DNA of 64,000 bases from Cyanoderma ruficeps (Eukaryota > Chordata > Aves > Passeriformes > Timaliidae), in the NCBI GenBank assembly GCA_008694505.1, contig VZDJ01000090.1:10737646-10801645 (forward strand), read 5' to 3'. The notes beneath the pieces are model-generated. The model made no database searches. It was not told the origin of the DNA and saw only the letters and a program-made list of their open reading frames with translations. Numbering within the stretch: the first letter of the stretch is position 1; the number at the start of each line of letters is the position of its first letter. The translations under genes were made by a program, and so were the position numbers. Positions 35,401-48,220 of this stretch are shown in pieces.

Positions 35401-37269
35401 ACTTGTGTGATTCCAGGAACTTCCTTTATACCATATCCAAAACCTTTGGCCAGCCCCTATGCCAATTTTTTGTTAGAGAGTTCAGACTGCAAAAACCTGG
35501 TAACATTTGTTACTCCTGTATTCTTTTGTCAGAAGGACCCCGAAGAGTTGACAGAAAGGTATAATAATGGGATAGGACAAAGAAAACAAAAAAGGAAAAT
35601 AATATCTATTTATCTTACTTTCAGCATGTGATATTACATCCTGAGAAGCAATGCATAAAAATAATACCAGCATGGAATTTAATTTAAAATAAAGATGCAT
35701 GAAGATCTTTCAACCTTTTGTAGCTTATATTCCTCAAAAGGAATTTCATCACCACTGTGCTATGCAGCTCTGGCTGTGCTCTAAAATTGTCTCATGCTGC
35801 CACAGCAATCTCAAGGTAGTTCCTAGCTGCTGTAATTCTTGACAAACTTTAAGATATGAAAAAATACCAGCAGGCACAACATTTATTCGAGTGTTTTTTA
35901 ACTGAGTATTGTCAAAGAGTATTGCTTTGTGTTTTAGTCTGAAAAACTGATAAAAATACACATTAGAGGACTTACACTGAGAAGCTGCACTCTGAGTAAG
36001 GCACAACTGCAGTGTATTTAGAGGAGGAATGCACGTGCTTAATCAGCACATGCAATTAAAATAAAGGCAGGCAAATCTGTTAGAGTTTAGAATGCCAAAA
36101 TCATTGTTTCCAGACATTTTTTTCTGATCTATTGCAGACTTCTTTTTTGCATTTTTGAAGTGTTTTCCTCATCATGGAACAGGTCATAATATCCGCATTC
36201 ACTATTAAGAGTAAATCACTTGAACTCTAAGCTCCAAAAAATTTGACTCAGACGTGCAATCACAATTTGAAAAGAAACTAAGGGGAAAAAACCAGACTGG
36301 GGTTCCAAAGCTGTCTGAAGGTTTAATTTCATGAAAAGAAATGTGCTCTTTAGCTTAAGAAGTAGGAGTTTCATATTCTGTTTCTGAAACCGGGTAGATT
36401 CTCCTCAGCTGGTAGACTAAGACCTTCTAATAGACTAGTTTTTCTTCTATCACAATTCTTAAAAATCACCATGCTGATATGATTTGTCTAAAACATAAGT
36501 AACATCTCTTAGAGTAATTCCTCTCAGTCTGAAGAGTCACTCAAAATTAATCCTTGCTTTTGCATTAATGAGTTTCAGACCAATTTTCCAGGCTGTGAGC
36601 AAAGAAATTAATACATTCACACCCCGCCCCCCCCAAAAAAACCCCAAAAAACCCCACAGAAACCAGTTAAGTGAAATAAATTCTGTCTTCATTAATCTTT
36701 TGTTAATTTTGACTGCCAAAATATTTTGCTACAATAACTGAAAGCTAAAGCCTTGTTCATGTTTCCTGAATTGGCTTGACCTGTTTGTCTACTTCACATA
36801 ATCTAAGAAACCTCTTTGAAGAATTAAGCCTACTTTTGTTAATAAGTTCAAGAATATAAATAAAATCATGCTCTTTTTCTTGGAAAGAGCATCTACAAAG
36901 CATTGTAACACCTATTCAATAGCACTTCCTTAACGAAATTTTTTTACCTGGACATAGCATGATTTCAATTGTTTTGGAGGAATCTTATTTTGAAAGAAAA
37001 CTAATTAGTATTTACATTCACAAGGTATTGTACATTTATAAAAGGAGTCAAAAAATTTTGTAAAGAAGAAACAGCTGAACAAAAGCTAATAGAGAAAGGA
37101 GAGAACAGTAATTAAATTCAGGAGGGTATAGAAGCCCTAGCTGAGCAAATTAAGTCTTTATCATAAGCAGGTGAATAAGGACAGTTTATTTGTCCTCTTA
37201 TGCCTTAAAGGTGACATTGGAGCATTTAATAATAATAAGTCTGCAGTACTGGAGTAAAAGGCCAGGACA
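29487..37269. other. Upstream flank of exon 1b, no gene recognised
   Basis: The stretch contains A-rich runs (33290-33314, 34366-34389) and a 20-bp direct duplication with GTTAGGCATCGGAA at 31381 and 31401. No exon of a neighbouring gene was recognised. Confidence 0.5.
36622..36656 (+). repeat. C/A low-complexity tract
   Basis: Runs of C and A alternate (ACCCCGCCCCCCCC then A and C blocks). It is a simple low-complexity sequence. Confidence 0.8.
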
Positions 37270-37740
37270 ATGGATAAATATGCCCTCTAGTACTCTTGAT
37301 GCCTTGGGAAGGCTGATCTGAAACTAGAGCTGGAGAATGAAGTAGGTATTTATTGAAAGACCTTTAAGATACATCTTGGGTGGCACAAGAGCCTGACCAG
37401 GACTACACCCAAGGTGGACTTAAAATGGTCACAAAATGGACAAATGGTCACAAGGTCTTACACTTTTAGAAGTTTTGGTCCATTTGCATATTGGGGTGTA
37501 ATTGTCCAATTACAGCTTCGGGTTGTGAGGTCCCGTCCTTGTTTTCTTTCTTCAGTCCACCATTGTTTAAGCTTTTGGGCCTGAAAGTTCTAACTGTTGT
37601 CCTTGGTCTTCAGCAGGAAAAGGATTTGTTTTGTCTACCTACTCTGTGAAGAGAGCTTACTAACACTTTATATGAGGCTCAGATCTACACCCCTAGGCAG
37701 CACAGAATCTGAAAAACATGAATGCTAAAACTTAAGACCT
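37270..37740 (-). mobile_element. LTR-like element, bird endogenous retrovirus type
   Basis: The plus strand contains TTTTGGTCCATTTGCATATT, GGTCACAAGGTCTTACACTT and TTTTGTCTACCTACTCTGTG, which I recognise from passerine LTRs read in antisense. On the minus strand a TATAAA (37673-37668) precedes an AATAAA (37354-37349), the order expected of U3-R. Ends are not resolved and no TG...CA pair was fixed. Confidence 0.6.
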
Positions 37741-38329
37741 TACTATTACAAGAAGGGTAAAATGCTGTTTAATACTAGAGAACATTTCCTGAAAAAGTTT
37801 AAAAGCCTGACGTTTGTTTCTGTGAAAAACCTCTAAAAATGTGAATGTGCACTTTGGACAAGCAGCTGCTGGCATCTCCCAGTAACATAAGCTCTCAGTA
37901 AGCACACACCGTAGTAAACATTCCTTTAAGTCAGCATAAGGCAAAATATAAAGAGGTCTCTGAAAAAAAAATCCTGGGTCCTTGATGGGGAGCAATTCAA
38001 ACTTTGCATGTAAATATCTGATTTTTACTTTTCAGCTTAAAGGTATCTGAAAGCTTTTAATTCTAAATCAAATTAGCAGTTTGTAGGAGATGCAGGAAAG
38101 CAACTTATTAATGGGAACAGAGTGAGCTGCAGCTTCTCTGAAACGTGCTGTAGTGCTGCCTTCTGGGTTCACCATACATCTGCACAGTTGTAGAAACAGT
38201 TGGGTGACAATTTTCCCATGGAGGCAAAACACAGCAACTAAGCACATGTAACTTGAAGTGGTAAAAATAATCAAGCTGAGTAGTACTTATCCATAGTGAC
38301 TCCTCAAGTGTAACAATTTCTGTTGTGAT

Positions 38330-39240
38330 TGTGGTGGGTTGTCCGTGGCCAGCTGCCAGATGCCCACCCAACTGCCCTTATTCCACCCTCTCATCAAGAC
38401 TGAGGAGAAAAGAAGATGAAAAAGCTCGAGGGTCAAGTTAAAGAGAGGGAGTTTGCTTACCCATTGCTCTCTCAAGGAAAAGACTTGACTTGGAGAAAAT
38501 TAATTTAGTTTATTCTCTATTAAAATAGTGTACCAACCAGAGAAAGAAAGACAAACCAAAACCTTCCCCAAAGTCCCTCTTTTTGACATGCTCAACATCA
38601 CTCTCTTGTTCCTTACTGCTCTACTCCCTCCTTCCAGGCAGTGCAGGGAATGGGGGCTGTGGTAAGTCCATATCAGCTCTTGTTTTCTCTCCTTCCTCTG
38701 CATTCTTTTCTTCTGCAGGGTGACTTCTTCTTATGGGCTACATCACTTCAGGATCAACCTGCTCCAGCATGGACCCATGGACCATGGTTCCTTCAAGGCA
38801 TGTCCACCTGCCAAACTGTGGTCCTTTCCATGGGCTGCAGTGTCATCTCCTGCAGAGAGAACCTCTGCTTGGACACCTGGAACATCTTCTCCTCCTCTGA
38901 CTTCAGTGTCTACAGGGCTGTTTTCCACACTCTCCCCTCACTCCTCACTGACTGCAGCATTTTGCCCTTTCTGACATGCACTTTTCCTGAGGCACTGCCA
39001 TTGTGGCTGCAGGCTGCAGCTGTGCCTTGTGGTCAGTCCTGTGGAATGAGCTGAGCTGGCTGTGCTCAGCATGGGGCAGTGCCCACCACTCCTCACCAAG
39101 GCCACTCTGCAGCTCCCCACCAGCACCCTGTACATTGCTTCAACCACAATTTCAGTGCAGCTGAGGATGGGGACAAAAGCAGACCCTGTCTGGATGGAAA
39201 AACAGGAGAAAACCAATCACTTCCCATACAAAACTCACTG
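38330..39240 (-). mobile_element. Degenerate solo LTR, ERV-L type
   Basis: The plus strand starts TGTGGTGGGTTGTCCGTGGC and continues through GACTTGGAGAAAATTAATTT and repeated CTGCTCCAGCATGG / CCATGGGCTGCAG units. This pattern is typical of the large LTR of avian ERV-L read in antisense. On the minus strand an AATAAA lies at 38514-38509. The copy is about 910 bp, diverged, with an approximate right end near CCCATACAAAA. The open frames at 38641-39054 are by-products of this GC-rich sequence. Confidence 0.78.
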
Positions 39241-42200
39241 AAAAAATGGTGACAGTGCCACAGTCAGGGTCACTGTGGTTTCTCATGGAACAGGAACTCT
39301 GAATTCTGAGTGAATACAATCAGGCAGCTGTCGGTTCCCAGACTGTAAACACAGATGTAAGATCTCCTCCAGGTGTGCAGGCAAACTGTTCTCTGCGTAG
39401 CCTATGTTTGGAAAAAAACAACAGCAGCTCTCTGAGAAGTTCAATGTCAGTAAAAGCAAATGCACATCAGTGATGAAGATTTCCAAAGCACCAAGGCCAG
39501 GAAAGTCATGTCTTGGTCACTCAGTCAGGGCATCTTACTAAGAACTTTGTAATGCAGCTATCCCCTCATACAGTGGAGGGAAAAAACTGTGCAACAAATG
39601 AAACCAATGCTTTTAAATGCCACAAGGCTTTACTTTCTCATAACTTGGTCAGGGAGAAAGATTAAAATCATACATAGAAAGTGAGCTCACAAGACTTCAG
39701 TGCACACTATTCCACTAGAAGAAGTAACAGAAAATGTCCTTAATGTGCAGTTTTTAATTTAGTACACTTTTAAGTAGCTGAAAACTCAATTTTATGGTAA
39801 TTAATCCTGTTTTTTTTCAACCAGCTGTATAAAGTGAATCCAAACCATCTGGCCACCATAGTGTATAATTTGCTGTGATTAAAATTAAGGAACTGGACTG
39901 CAGGCCAACTCTTTTTGCTCTCCCATGTGTCTTCACACTGTATCTGTACTATCTGACACCGTCAATGTGTCTTCCACAGAGTGCCAGAAGTAGTACATAA
40001 AGCTTTTTTATTTTAATTTTACTTCAATGATGGAAAGAGTCCATGTTTTAAAAAACAGTTCCTTTATTTCAGATAAGAAGCTGCAGCACAGAAAGAGATT
40101 TGTCTTAGAGCTGCAATAAAACTGTGCTGGTGCCAGAGTGTGTGCAGATCTGACACCTGACTCAGTCACTTGGCATGTTGGGGGTGAGGTCCCCTCCCAT
40201 GATTCTGTCTCCACCCATGGAAGGGGTGATGAAGAGCTGCCTTCTGCTGTGAGGCTACAGCAGTTTCCACTGGACATTTTAGGGTGTATTTACTCAAGGT
40301 TCTGCTTGCACAGTGGTTGTGAGTTCAGCAAGGAAAGTAGCAGGGAAAAGGGGTGAAGGAGGAACTTGTTTCAGGCAGAATGTTCATATTGCCTAATCTG
40401 CATTGCTTAATAACTCTGCTTGAATTACTGAATGTCTTAAGATGGATGCAAAGTAATCAAGGTTGTCATTTCAATAAATGAAGTGCAACCAAAATCACAA
40501 ATAGAGTTAAACAGACCTAGAAACTGTACTGCAAGCTTGTGTGAGACCTTGCCTTACACACTGAACTATTATGCCACTGCACTCAGAGAGTAAGGGAAGT
40601 CAGCTTGAAGCTTAGTGTTACCTGCAGCAAGTCTGACACTGGTAGCACTTCAGGTGCCACTGCTTCTGGCCTTCAGGTTGTCTTTTCCCACAGAGCTGTG
40701 TTGAAAGGCTGGGTTTAGTGCATTTCCCCCTACTGGCAGAAAAAGTCACCTTAGGGAGCACTGGTATATCTGGCAATTGGACATCTGCTCAGTTTCTGGC
40801 ACACAATAATGATCAGGCTGCTATATCATGCTTATAATACACATTTGAAGAGACTGCTGAATGCATGAACTGAAATCTGATGGTTCAATTGCAGCATGCT
40901 CTTGCTCTTCTACAAACTGCATTTACCGAATAAAAGAATAACAAAACAAAACAACAATTTTCCCTCTGTCAAAATTACTAAAATGTTTTTGAGTGACTTC
41001 AACATTTTTTCTAATTACAATACTATTTTTCTCTCTCAGCAAATAACTTGAAGTCATTGTATTAACAATCTTAATTGGCCACCGCAGCTATATTCACTGG
41101 AACAGAAATGTCACCATTTTGCTAATAATTACCTTTAAAACTTCTTCATATCTCCACTTTTTTTTTGTTTCACAAGTTGATCATCTTTAAATAAGAAGCC
41201 TGATTAACTTGCAACATTTTAGTTAGTTCCTGACTGTGTTTTTTTTTACTTGAAGAAAAATCTACTAAACTCTACTTTATCCAGTGGTTCAATGTAAAAG
41301 ACTCCTGGAGAGCAGAAACCTACTGTGAGACCAGGTGCTCTTTAGACCTGACTTAGAGCTTCTTAGCTTTGATGGTCAATGCTAACAGGAGTGTGGAATA
41401 TGCCCCTAATTCTGTCATTTGGTAAGTATACCACTCCCTTTTTTTCAGGGGGTAGATGGGCTGAATATATGCAAAACTCTTACTGCTTCTGTCTTCAGAA
41501 CCTGACTTAACACTTTGCTTTTTACTACAGACCAGATAGTCTTATGAGACAAATCTGCCAAGTGAATAAGTTTGGTATTTTATCCCTTTGTAAAGCATGT
41601 AGTGCATCAGAAGCCAAATTAAAAATGCAGCAAAAAGTGAAAGAGAGTTACAAAGATAATTTAGATAGCACTGCTGCCACAATGCATCCATTTTAAATTC
41701 TAAGTGCAATGTTTCAAAGCTATACTGTCAAATCGTCATTCCTCCTCCAAATCTGGTAGAAATGCAACATCTGCCAAAAACTTACATATCCAACTTAGAC
41801 AATTTCCTGAGCACTGAGTTCAGCACTAAACCAAGATTTCCTTCCTCATTCAAGGACAAACTACTTGCAGCTTAGTCAACTCACTGTCCAGAAAAAGGAG
41901 CAGTCTTTTGGCCCCTAAACACCAGTCCTGAACAGCCACAGGAGGCAGGACTATTACTGGCTTCAGAGACAGCCATAAGAGGTAGTAAGAGATGAAAATC
42001 CTCACTTCACCCTGCTAAATCCACCATTACACTCTGGTGATGTGACAGGAAAAGAGCCAAACACCCGCCACTTTCATCCTGCTGAAGTGCTGAAACAGGG
42101 ATTAGGGTTATATAATGTTGTAAAATAGGAATTCAGCGTGCGAAGGGAGGAATCTCTCAGTTCCTTATTAAAATCACTGCTTACATGGATGAACTGCTCC

Positions 42201-45153
42201 TATAGAAACAAACAACAGCCAAACCCTCAAAACTAACTCTCACCCAAGCATAGTGTTACAAAATCACATTCCAGAGTGATCACTGAGTGCCTGAGAGTTT
42301 CTGCTCAGTATAAAATTGTAGGGCACATGTCCTAGACTGGTGGAAACTTGGTCAGAGGTTCATTATGTTCTGGGTATTTTTCATAGTGCTCAAATTTTGT
42401 TTTTATTTGCCCATAAGGCTCCGAAAGAGACTGAAAAATGATTGAAAACAGTCTTTACACAAGGTGAGCACAAGAGGATTTCTAAAAAATTTGCATAGGA
42501 AAGCTTGTCTTGGATGAGAGGTGGCATTTCCAGTGTTGTCCTACACATGCACAAGAAAGACCCCAAGATCTCGTGACTGCTATCATTGCACCAGCTTCCA
42601 TGTGATGGTACAGACTTCTTCAATACACTAAATAAACAGAGAGCAGAAGAAGAACTTAAAAACTTAAAGTTAGAGATCCTCTTTTCTCAGCAGTTCTTAT
42701 GGCTTCTTAGCCATTCATATGCTAAAGCTACCACAGTTGGTGTCAAACTAAAGTTTGAAATCAGGGATACCACACTGTCCTTATTTTTGAGTCAGTGCTC
42801 TGGAATCAGGTGAAACCTCCACTGGGCTGAGAACACTGTTCCCAGGGCTCTGGACTGGGGAATTCTGGTTTTCTCCAACCCTGCAGCACAATCCTAAAGC
42901 CCACTTGGTCCAGAAAGCAGGGAGCAAGGGATGACTATCCCAGCCACTTCAGCCAGGCAGAACAAAATTGGACATAACGGCAAAGTGAAAGCAAAGAGCT
43001 GACAGAAAACTTGCTAAGTTCAAGTAGGTTTGATCCCTTCCAAATGATGGTGGTACTAATACTTCCCTGAAAGAAAAAGGGCTAGAAGGGTTTGGAAGAA
43101 GTGGAGTGAAAACAGCTCAAGTATTAAATGTCTGCTTGTGCTTTGGGAATAAGAGTAAATGTTTCTTAGAAATGCATGGAATCCTTGACAGCCTGGCTGT
43201 GCAGGGTAGAGTGTCATACACACAGTGCACGCTGGATTAATGTTGATTAAATTGTTTGTTTTGCCCACTGGAGATCAATAGTACCAGTCAGGGATGAACA
43301 GAAGTTATCCTTCAACATATTCTTCCATCCAGGAGAAGACAGCTGCTTTTGTAGCAGGGAGACAAGTGAATTAGAGTTGTAAATTTATTAAAAAGCAAAA
43401 AAGTGGTTGTTAGAGTGAAACCTCAGAAATGAATTAACTTAAACATACAAAATCAAACAATTAAAAGGTGAATAGGCACTTTTGCACAAAAATAAAGTTA
43501 AACAGACTAAAACTTTTAAGAAACAACTAGTGTTCGGTATTTTGAATTTTAAAAGAGTGTTGGATATTTTACACTACAATATCTAGTATTTCAGTGCACC
43601 AATATTCTGACTGTTGCCATCTTCAGAAATATCACATTATTTGAGAAATATGCTAAAACAAAAACTTTATTTGGCAGGTTTCCTTTTACTGACCTTTAAG
43701 AGAGGCACATGAAAAAATTCAGAGCAACAATTCCCAGGTTTGATACGTGCTGTAAAGTGCAGAAATTGATGCTGCACACAGCAGCAGTTCAAGATGCCAC
43801 ATAAAGAAAAATGATTGAGGTACTGCAAGAGAATTATTTGTCCAGATACTACCCCATTCTGATATAATATTATTTTAGTACCTGCATTAGTGTTACTGAA
43901 GTGCCTTTTCCATTTATCTTACCTCTGCACAGGCACAGTCTACATGTCTTTACACTCATCCATCCAAAAAAGAACAAGATAGCTGGCTGAATGCTACATT
44001 GCATTTAACCACCCTGACAAGAGTAGGGTCAGACATCCAACACTCTGGCCTAGGGAGTCTTATTATAGCAAATTTATGAGAGCAGATGTTGCTCCAAGCC
44101 TTGCAAGACTACATGTTGTGTTTGGCACACTGGAGTTAAGCAACTACATTTTATTGCAGCTGCATAAAGTAGCAATTATATTGTTCTAACTGCATGCTAA
44201 AAATATACCACCAAAACTAAGCTAGCATGATTAAGGGATCTGGAGCCTTGGACAATCTCTAGACTTTAATACACTGGGTGAATAGCAGGGTCATAGGAAA
44301 AACTAGAAAAACTCTTTTTCTTTTTTTTTTTTTTTGCAGTTTAGGGCATAGGTGCTTAATCACTGCATTTAAAGTCTTCTTTCTGAAATTGATTGAGGCT
44401 GTTTTCCATCAACGATGTCAGATTTATTGTCTTAACCGTATATTTATAAAATAAATTACCAGTAAATGAAGAAGAATAAGAATAAACAAGAATCCTATAG
44501 ACATAATTTACATAAAGAGGCATTTATTTACAGAAAAATGTGGCTTGTAAAATTATTATTAAGTTTTTCAAAATTGACTGCACTTGTGATTTAAATCTTT
44601 AAAAGAATAAAATAATGATTTCCGTGGTTATGCAAGGCATAATCCCATGCATAAGACCCAATTAAAATCACACTCAAATCTAGGAAAAGCCTCTTTCCAA
44701 AGTAAGTCTTCAAACTCCTCTTGAAGCAAAGTTTATAAAATGCCAAGTACAATAAATTCAGGTTTTCTATGTGTTAACCTACCTTATTTTTGATTAAAAA
44801 CATGGCTGTAGCTACCAAGAGTCAGATACTACTGTTTTCATCAGGTGCAGCTGCATCCTACTACACCTTTGCTTCTATTTTCATCAGAAGCGAGGGTTAA
44901 TGGGTTTAAAATGGTGGAGCTGAGCTATAAATATTTCCTTATTAGTTATTTCCAATTTCAATTCAATACAGTTTCAAACACCAGCTCATCATTATTGTAA
45001 AACAGATTATGACGCTGTCTTTGTCTTGAACCAAAAATTTTTTCTCACTTTCTCTCTTCCTATTCTCTCCTCTGGCTCCTGGGGGGTAGAGGTGGTGAGG
45101 GTGTGAGAGAGTGGCTGGTGGGTACCTAGTTGCTGGCCACAATATAGAACAAA

Positions 45154-45177
45154 GATATATAGATATATATATATATG
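45154..45177. repeat. AT microsatellite
   Basis: A short GATATATAG then (AT)n tract, the only clear dinucleotide repeat noticed in the window. Confidence 0.8.
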
Positions 45178-47929
45178 TCAGTACACACAAAGAATTTTAC
45201 TAGATAAGGTGGAAAAGATTTAAATTTTTGCAAGTGCTTTAACTGACTTGTCTTAAATACGTCTGTCTGCTCATGGTTACTAAATAACATCATATAGATA
45301 TAGAGACCTCTAAGAGAAGTGGTTGAACTAATGAGGTTGAACTAATTTCACAGCTGCTGTGAACATCTGGCAGAAGCAGCTTCAACCTCCCAGGGCAGTA
45401 CCAGGTCAATCTCTTTGCTCATTGTGCCCTTAGACATGCAAAGTCCAAAAGGAAGAAGCAGAAACAAGACTGGTTTTGCAGGGAAAGCCCTCAGTGGAGT
45501 GCAGGCTGTCGTTTGGAGACAGAAACTGAAAACCCTGTTTGATCAGATGTATAGATTCCTACTGGCCTACCATTTCCCATCATTTATGTATAGCTCAGAA
45601 CTGCTTCAACTGCCCTGTTTAATTGCCTATTGAAAAGTGAGTGGTGATTTCACACTTGCTCTTGGATATTAAGTTTATTATACAAAGCTTTGTCTTAGAT
45701 AACTACTATATATTTCAAAAGAAAAGGGATTTGTAATAGAGCCAGTAGCAGACCTTTATTATAGAGGTGACAGTAGTTACCATCTGAGAATAGCAGATTC
45801 TTTTTCACAGTGTAATTGGCATTGATTATTTTCTGTCCATGTGCACTATTGCTTATCAGTGGAGATGCCCCAGAAAGATGGTTTTATGTTGAGTCTTTGT
45901 ACAGTACTGATACTTTGCCATAAGAGAAAGTTGATCATCAGCCTCGATGAAATCAGACTGGCTACAAAAGTTAATCATGGACCTAGATGTCTGGTGTACA
46001 AGTCAAGGAAAGTCAAGAATTATTAGTTCACAAAACAAGACAGGAAAACTTCTAACTTAAAAAAAACCCCCAAAAGCCAAAAAACCCAACCAATCCCACC
46101 CTCCTTGCCAATCCCCCAAACACAACAACAGAACACCAAACCCAGCAGAAAAACTCACCTCAAATCCCCCAGAATCAAAGAAAAGAGAACACAGAGCTCC
46201 TGAAGAGCAGAGTCCTGTCAAGGGACATAAAGGACCCAGCATGAGTAAGAGCAATCAGTGCTCTTGTTTCTGTCTTGTGGCCACAGTGAGTTTTCAATCA
46301 CTTTTGCCAAGGCTTAGCTATGCCATTTCCCCAAGTGTGTTGATGCAGCTATTGCCAACAAGGCCCAACAGATGATTAAAGGGATGAGGAAAGGAAGCTA
46401 TGTCATGCTTTCCAAGGAAGGAAGGGATCAGGACAGATGTAACTTACTCCAGTTCTTAACAACACGTTCCTACAAATAGAAAGCAATACTGAAGCTGTTA
46501 CTGTCACCATTCAGGCATGATGAGAAGTGTTAAAAGTAATGAACTACCTATCTGAACACATAAAAATGAGGTAAAGCATAGTATAATGATTATCAGACAT
46601 TTCAGCTAGTTCTGAAACAGGGATAATACGTGCTCTGCAAACTATCCATCAAAGCTATCCTACATTATTCCATGTGACAGATTAAATGGCTGATCTCAGT
46701 GCATGTGAAACTGCCAGATATCCAGGAAGTTAAGAAAACCCAGGACAGTTTTCACAAAGAGCCTGGGGTTAGTAGTAGTAAAAATTACTGCCTTCTTTTA
46801 TTCTGCCAAAATGCCAGAGTTTGCGTGGCTTAAAACATAAAATGAGAGAAAGACTGTGCAGAGAACCATGCAAGGAAAGGCAAATCATGGTGTAAGAGGT
46901 GTAGCTGAGATAGTGATAAAGGGCTAAAAGAAACTCCCATGGAATCACAAAATATAGGCATTGTGAAGGTGGCATACCTGGAGAGAATTATGCAGTAATT
47001 TTGAAAAGTTAATGTTTAAACCATTCAGGGTGAGTTTGTAGCTATTCACCATTTATAGCACAACCAGAATAGTATCTAAGCAGGAATTAAAGACAGATTG
47101 AGATTGGATGATGCAGGATGGGTAAAACATGTGTTATGGTGAATTCTTGCTCAATTAAAAAAAAACCCAACAAAACAGTGTAACACAAGAAAGTGTCCTC
47201 AGGATGTCTTGGTGCTGTCTGCAGCACCAGGTACTGTGTGTAGGCTCAGCTTCTGTTTCCATATCAGGAGAACTGGCCATCTATTGCAGAAATGATAAAG
47301 CTCGTGGGAAATTTCATTTGTAACATTTGGTATGATCTGCAAAAATTGGGCTAGATGATAATACTTTTTTTTCTGCAATTTTAACATGCATGCTGCCTCT
47401 TAAAAATGAGGTTATTTGCATACAGACAGGTATTCAGTTGAAGGAAAAAACATGGAACAAAGTGTAAACTAAAGTAACACAACAATGGTTCATCTTGGCA
47501 AAATGGAGTGCAACCTAAATAGCTTCTGTGATATCACCCCAAAATGGATGAATTCCAAGGTCTGATAAGAGATGTAACACACCCTTGGAGCTTTGCTCAG
47601 TGCCAAACTTTGTATCCCTTATGAGAAACAGTTGTGTGCTATAAGCGCTCAAAACATTGCTGACATTTAGCTTAATGGAATTATTTTGCATTCAATCAAC
47701 TCAGGAATGTTCTGCTCTTAAATTAACTGCTAATTCCTAATGCAAACCTACTATCCAGACATACTGCTATTACTCCTTGATTTGAAAGTCTTTCTCTTTC
47801 TCCACCAAAGTTGCCTGAAACTGGTGCAGATTTCTTTTGTTCAATTAAAAAATGACATCAGAATTTTATTTTATGCTCACTGTGCTCTAAAAATCCCATT
47901 CTGTACCACATTGAAATGCTGCAACAAAT

Positions 47930-47975
47930 CAATGAACATAACCCACTAATGCCAATGAACATAACCTACTAATAC
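47930..47975 (+). repeat. 23-bp direct duplication
   Basis: Two adjacent copies of a unit starting CAATGAACATAACC (47930-47952 and 47953-47975) differ at two positions. Confidence 0.85.
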
Positions 47976-48180
47976 CATCTAAGCTTTGCCTGATTTAACT
48001 TCTTCTTATGCTTTGCCCTCTTGATTCTGGAGCATTCAACTCTAAGTATTTTCAATAAATTACTTTTGCAGGATTTCTTAATAATTTTGGAAATTGGCCT
48101 CTGGCTATCAAATTTCCATTTCTGAAAGTTAATACATATTAGATGTCTTTACCCCTCATATAACGTATCAATAGTTTTTA

Positions 48181-48220
48181 TTTCTTTTTTTTTTCTTTCT
48201 TTCTTTTTCTTTTTTTTTTT
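48181..48220 (+). repeat. Pyrimidine tract (T/C)
   Basis: Forty bases contain only T and C, including a CTTT repeat. It could be a microsatellite remnant. Confidence 0.85.

Noticed and set aside
38641..39054. 137-codon plus-strand frame
   Set aside because: It lies inside the antisense ERV-L-type LTR, where GC-rich CTGCTCCAGCATGG-like units keep frames open.
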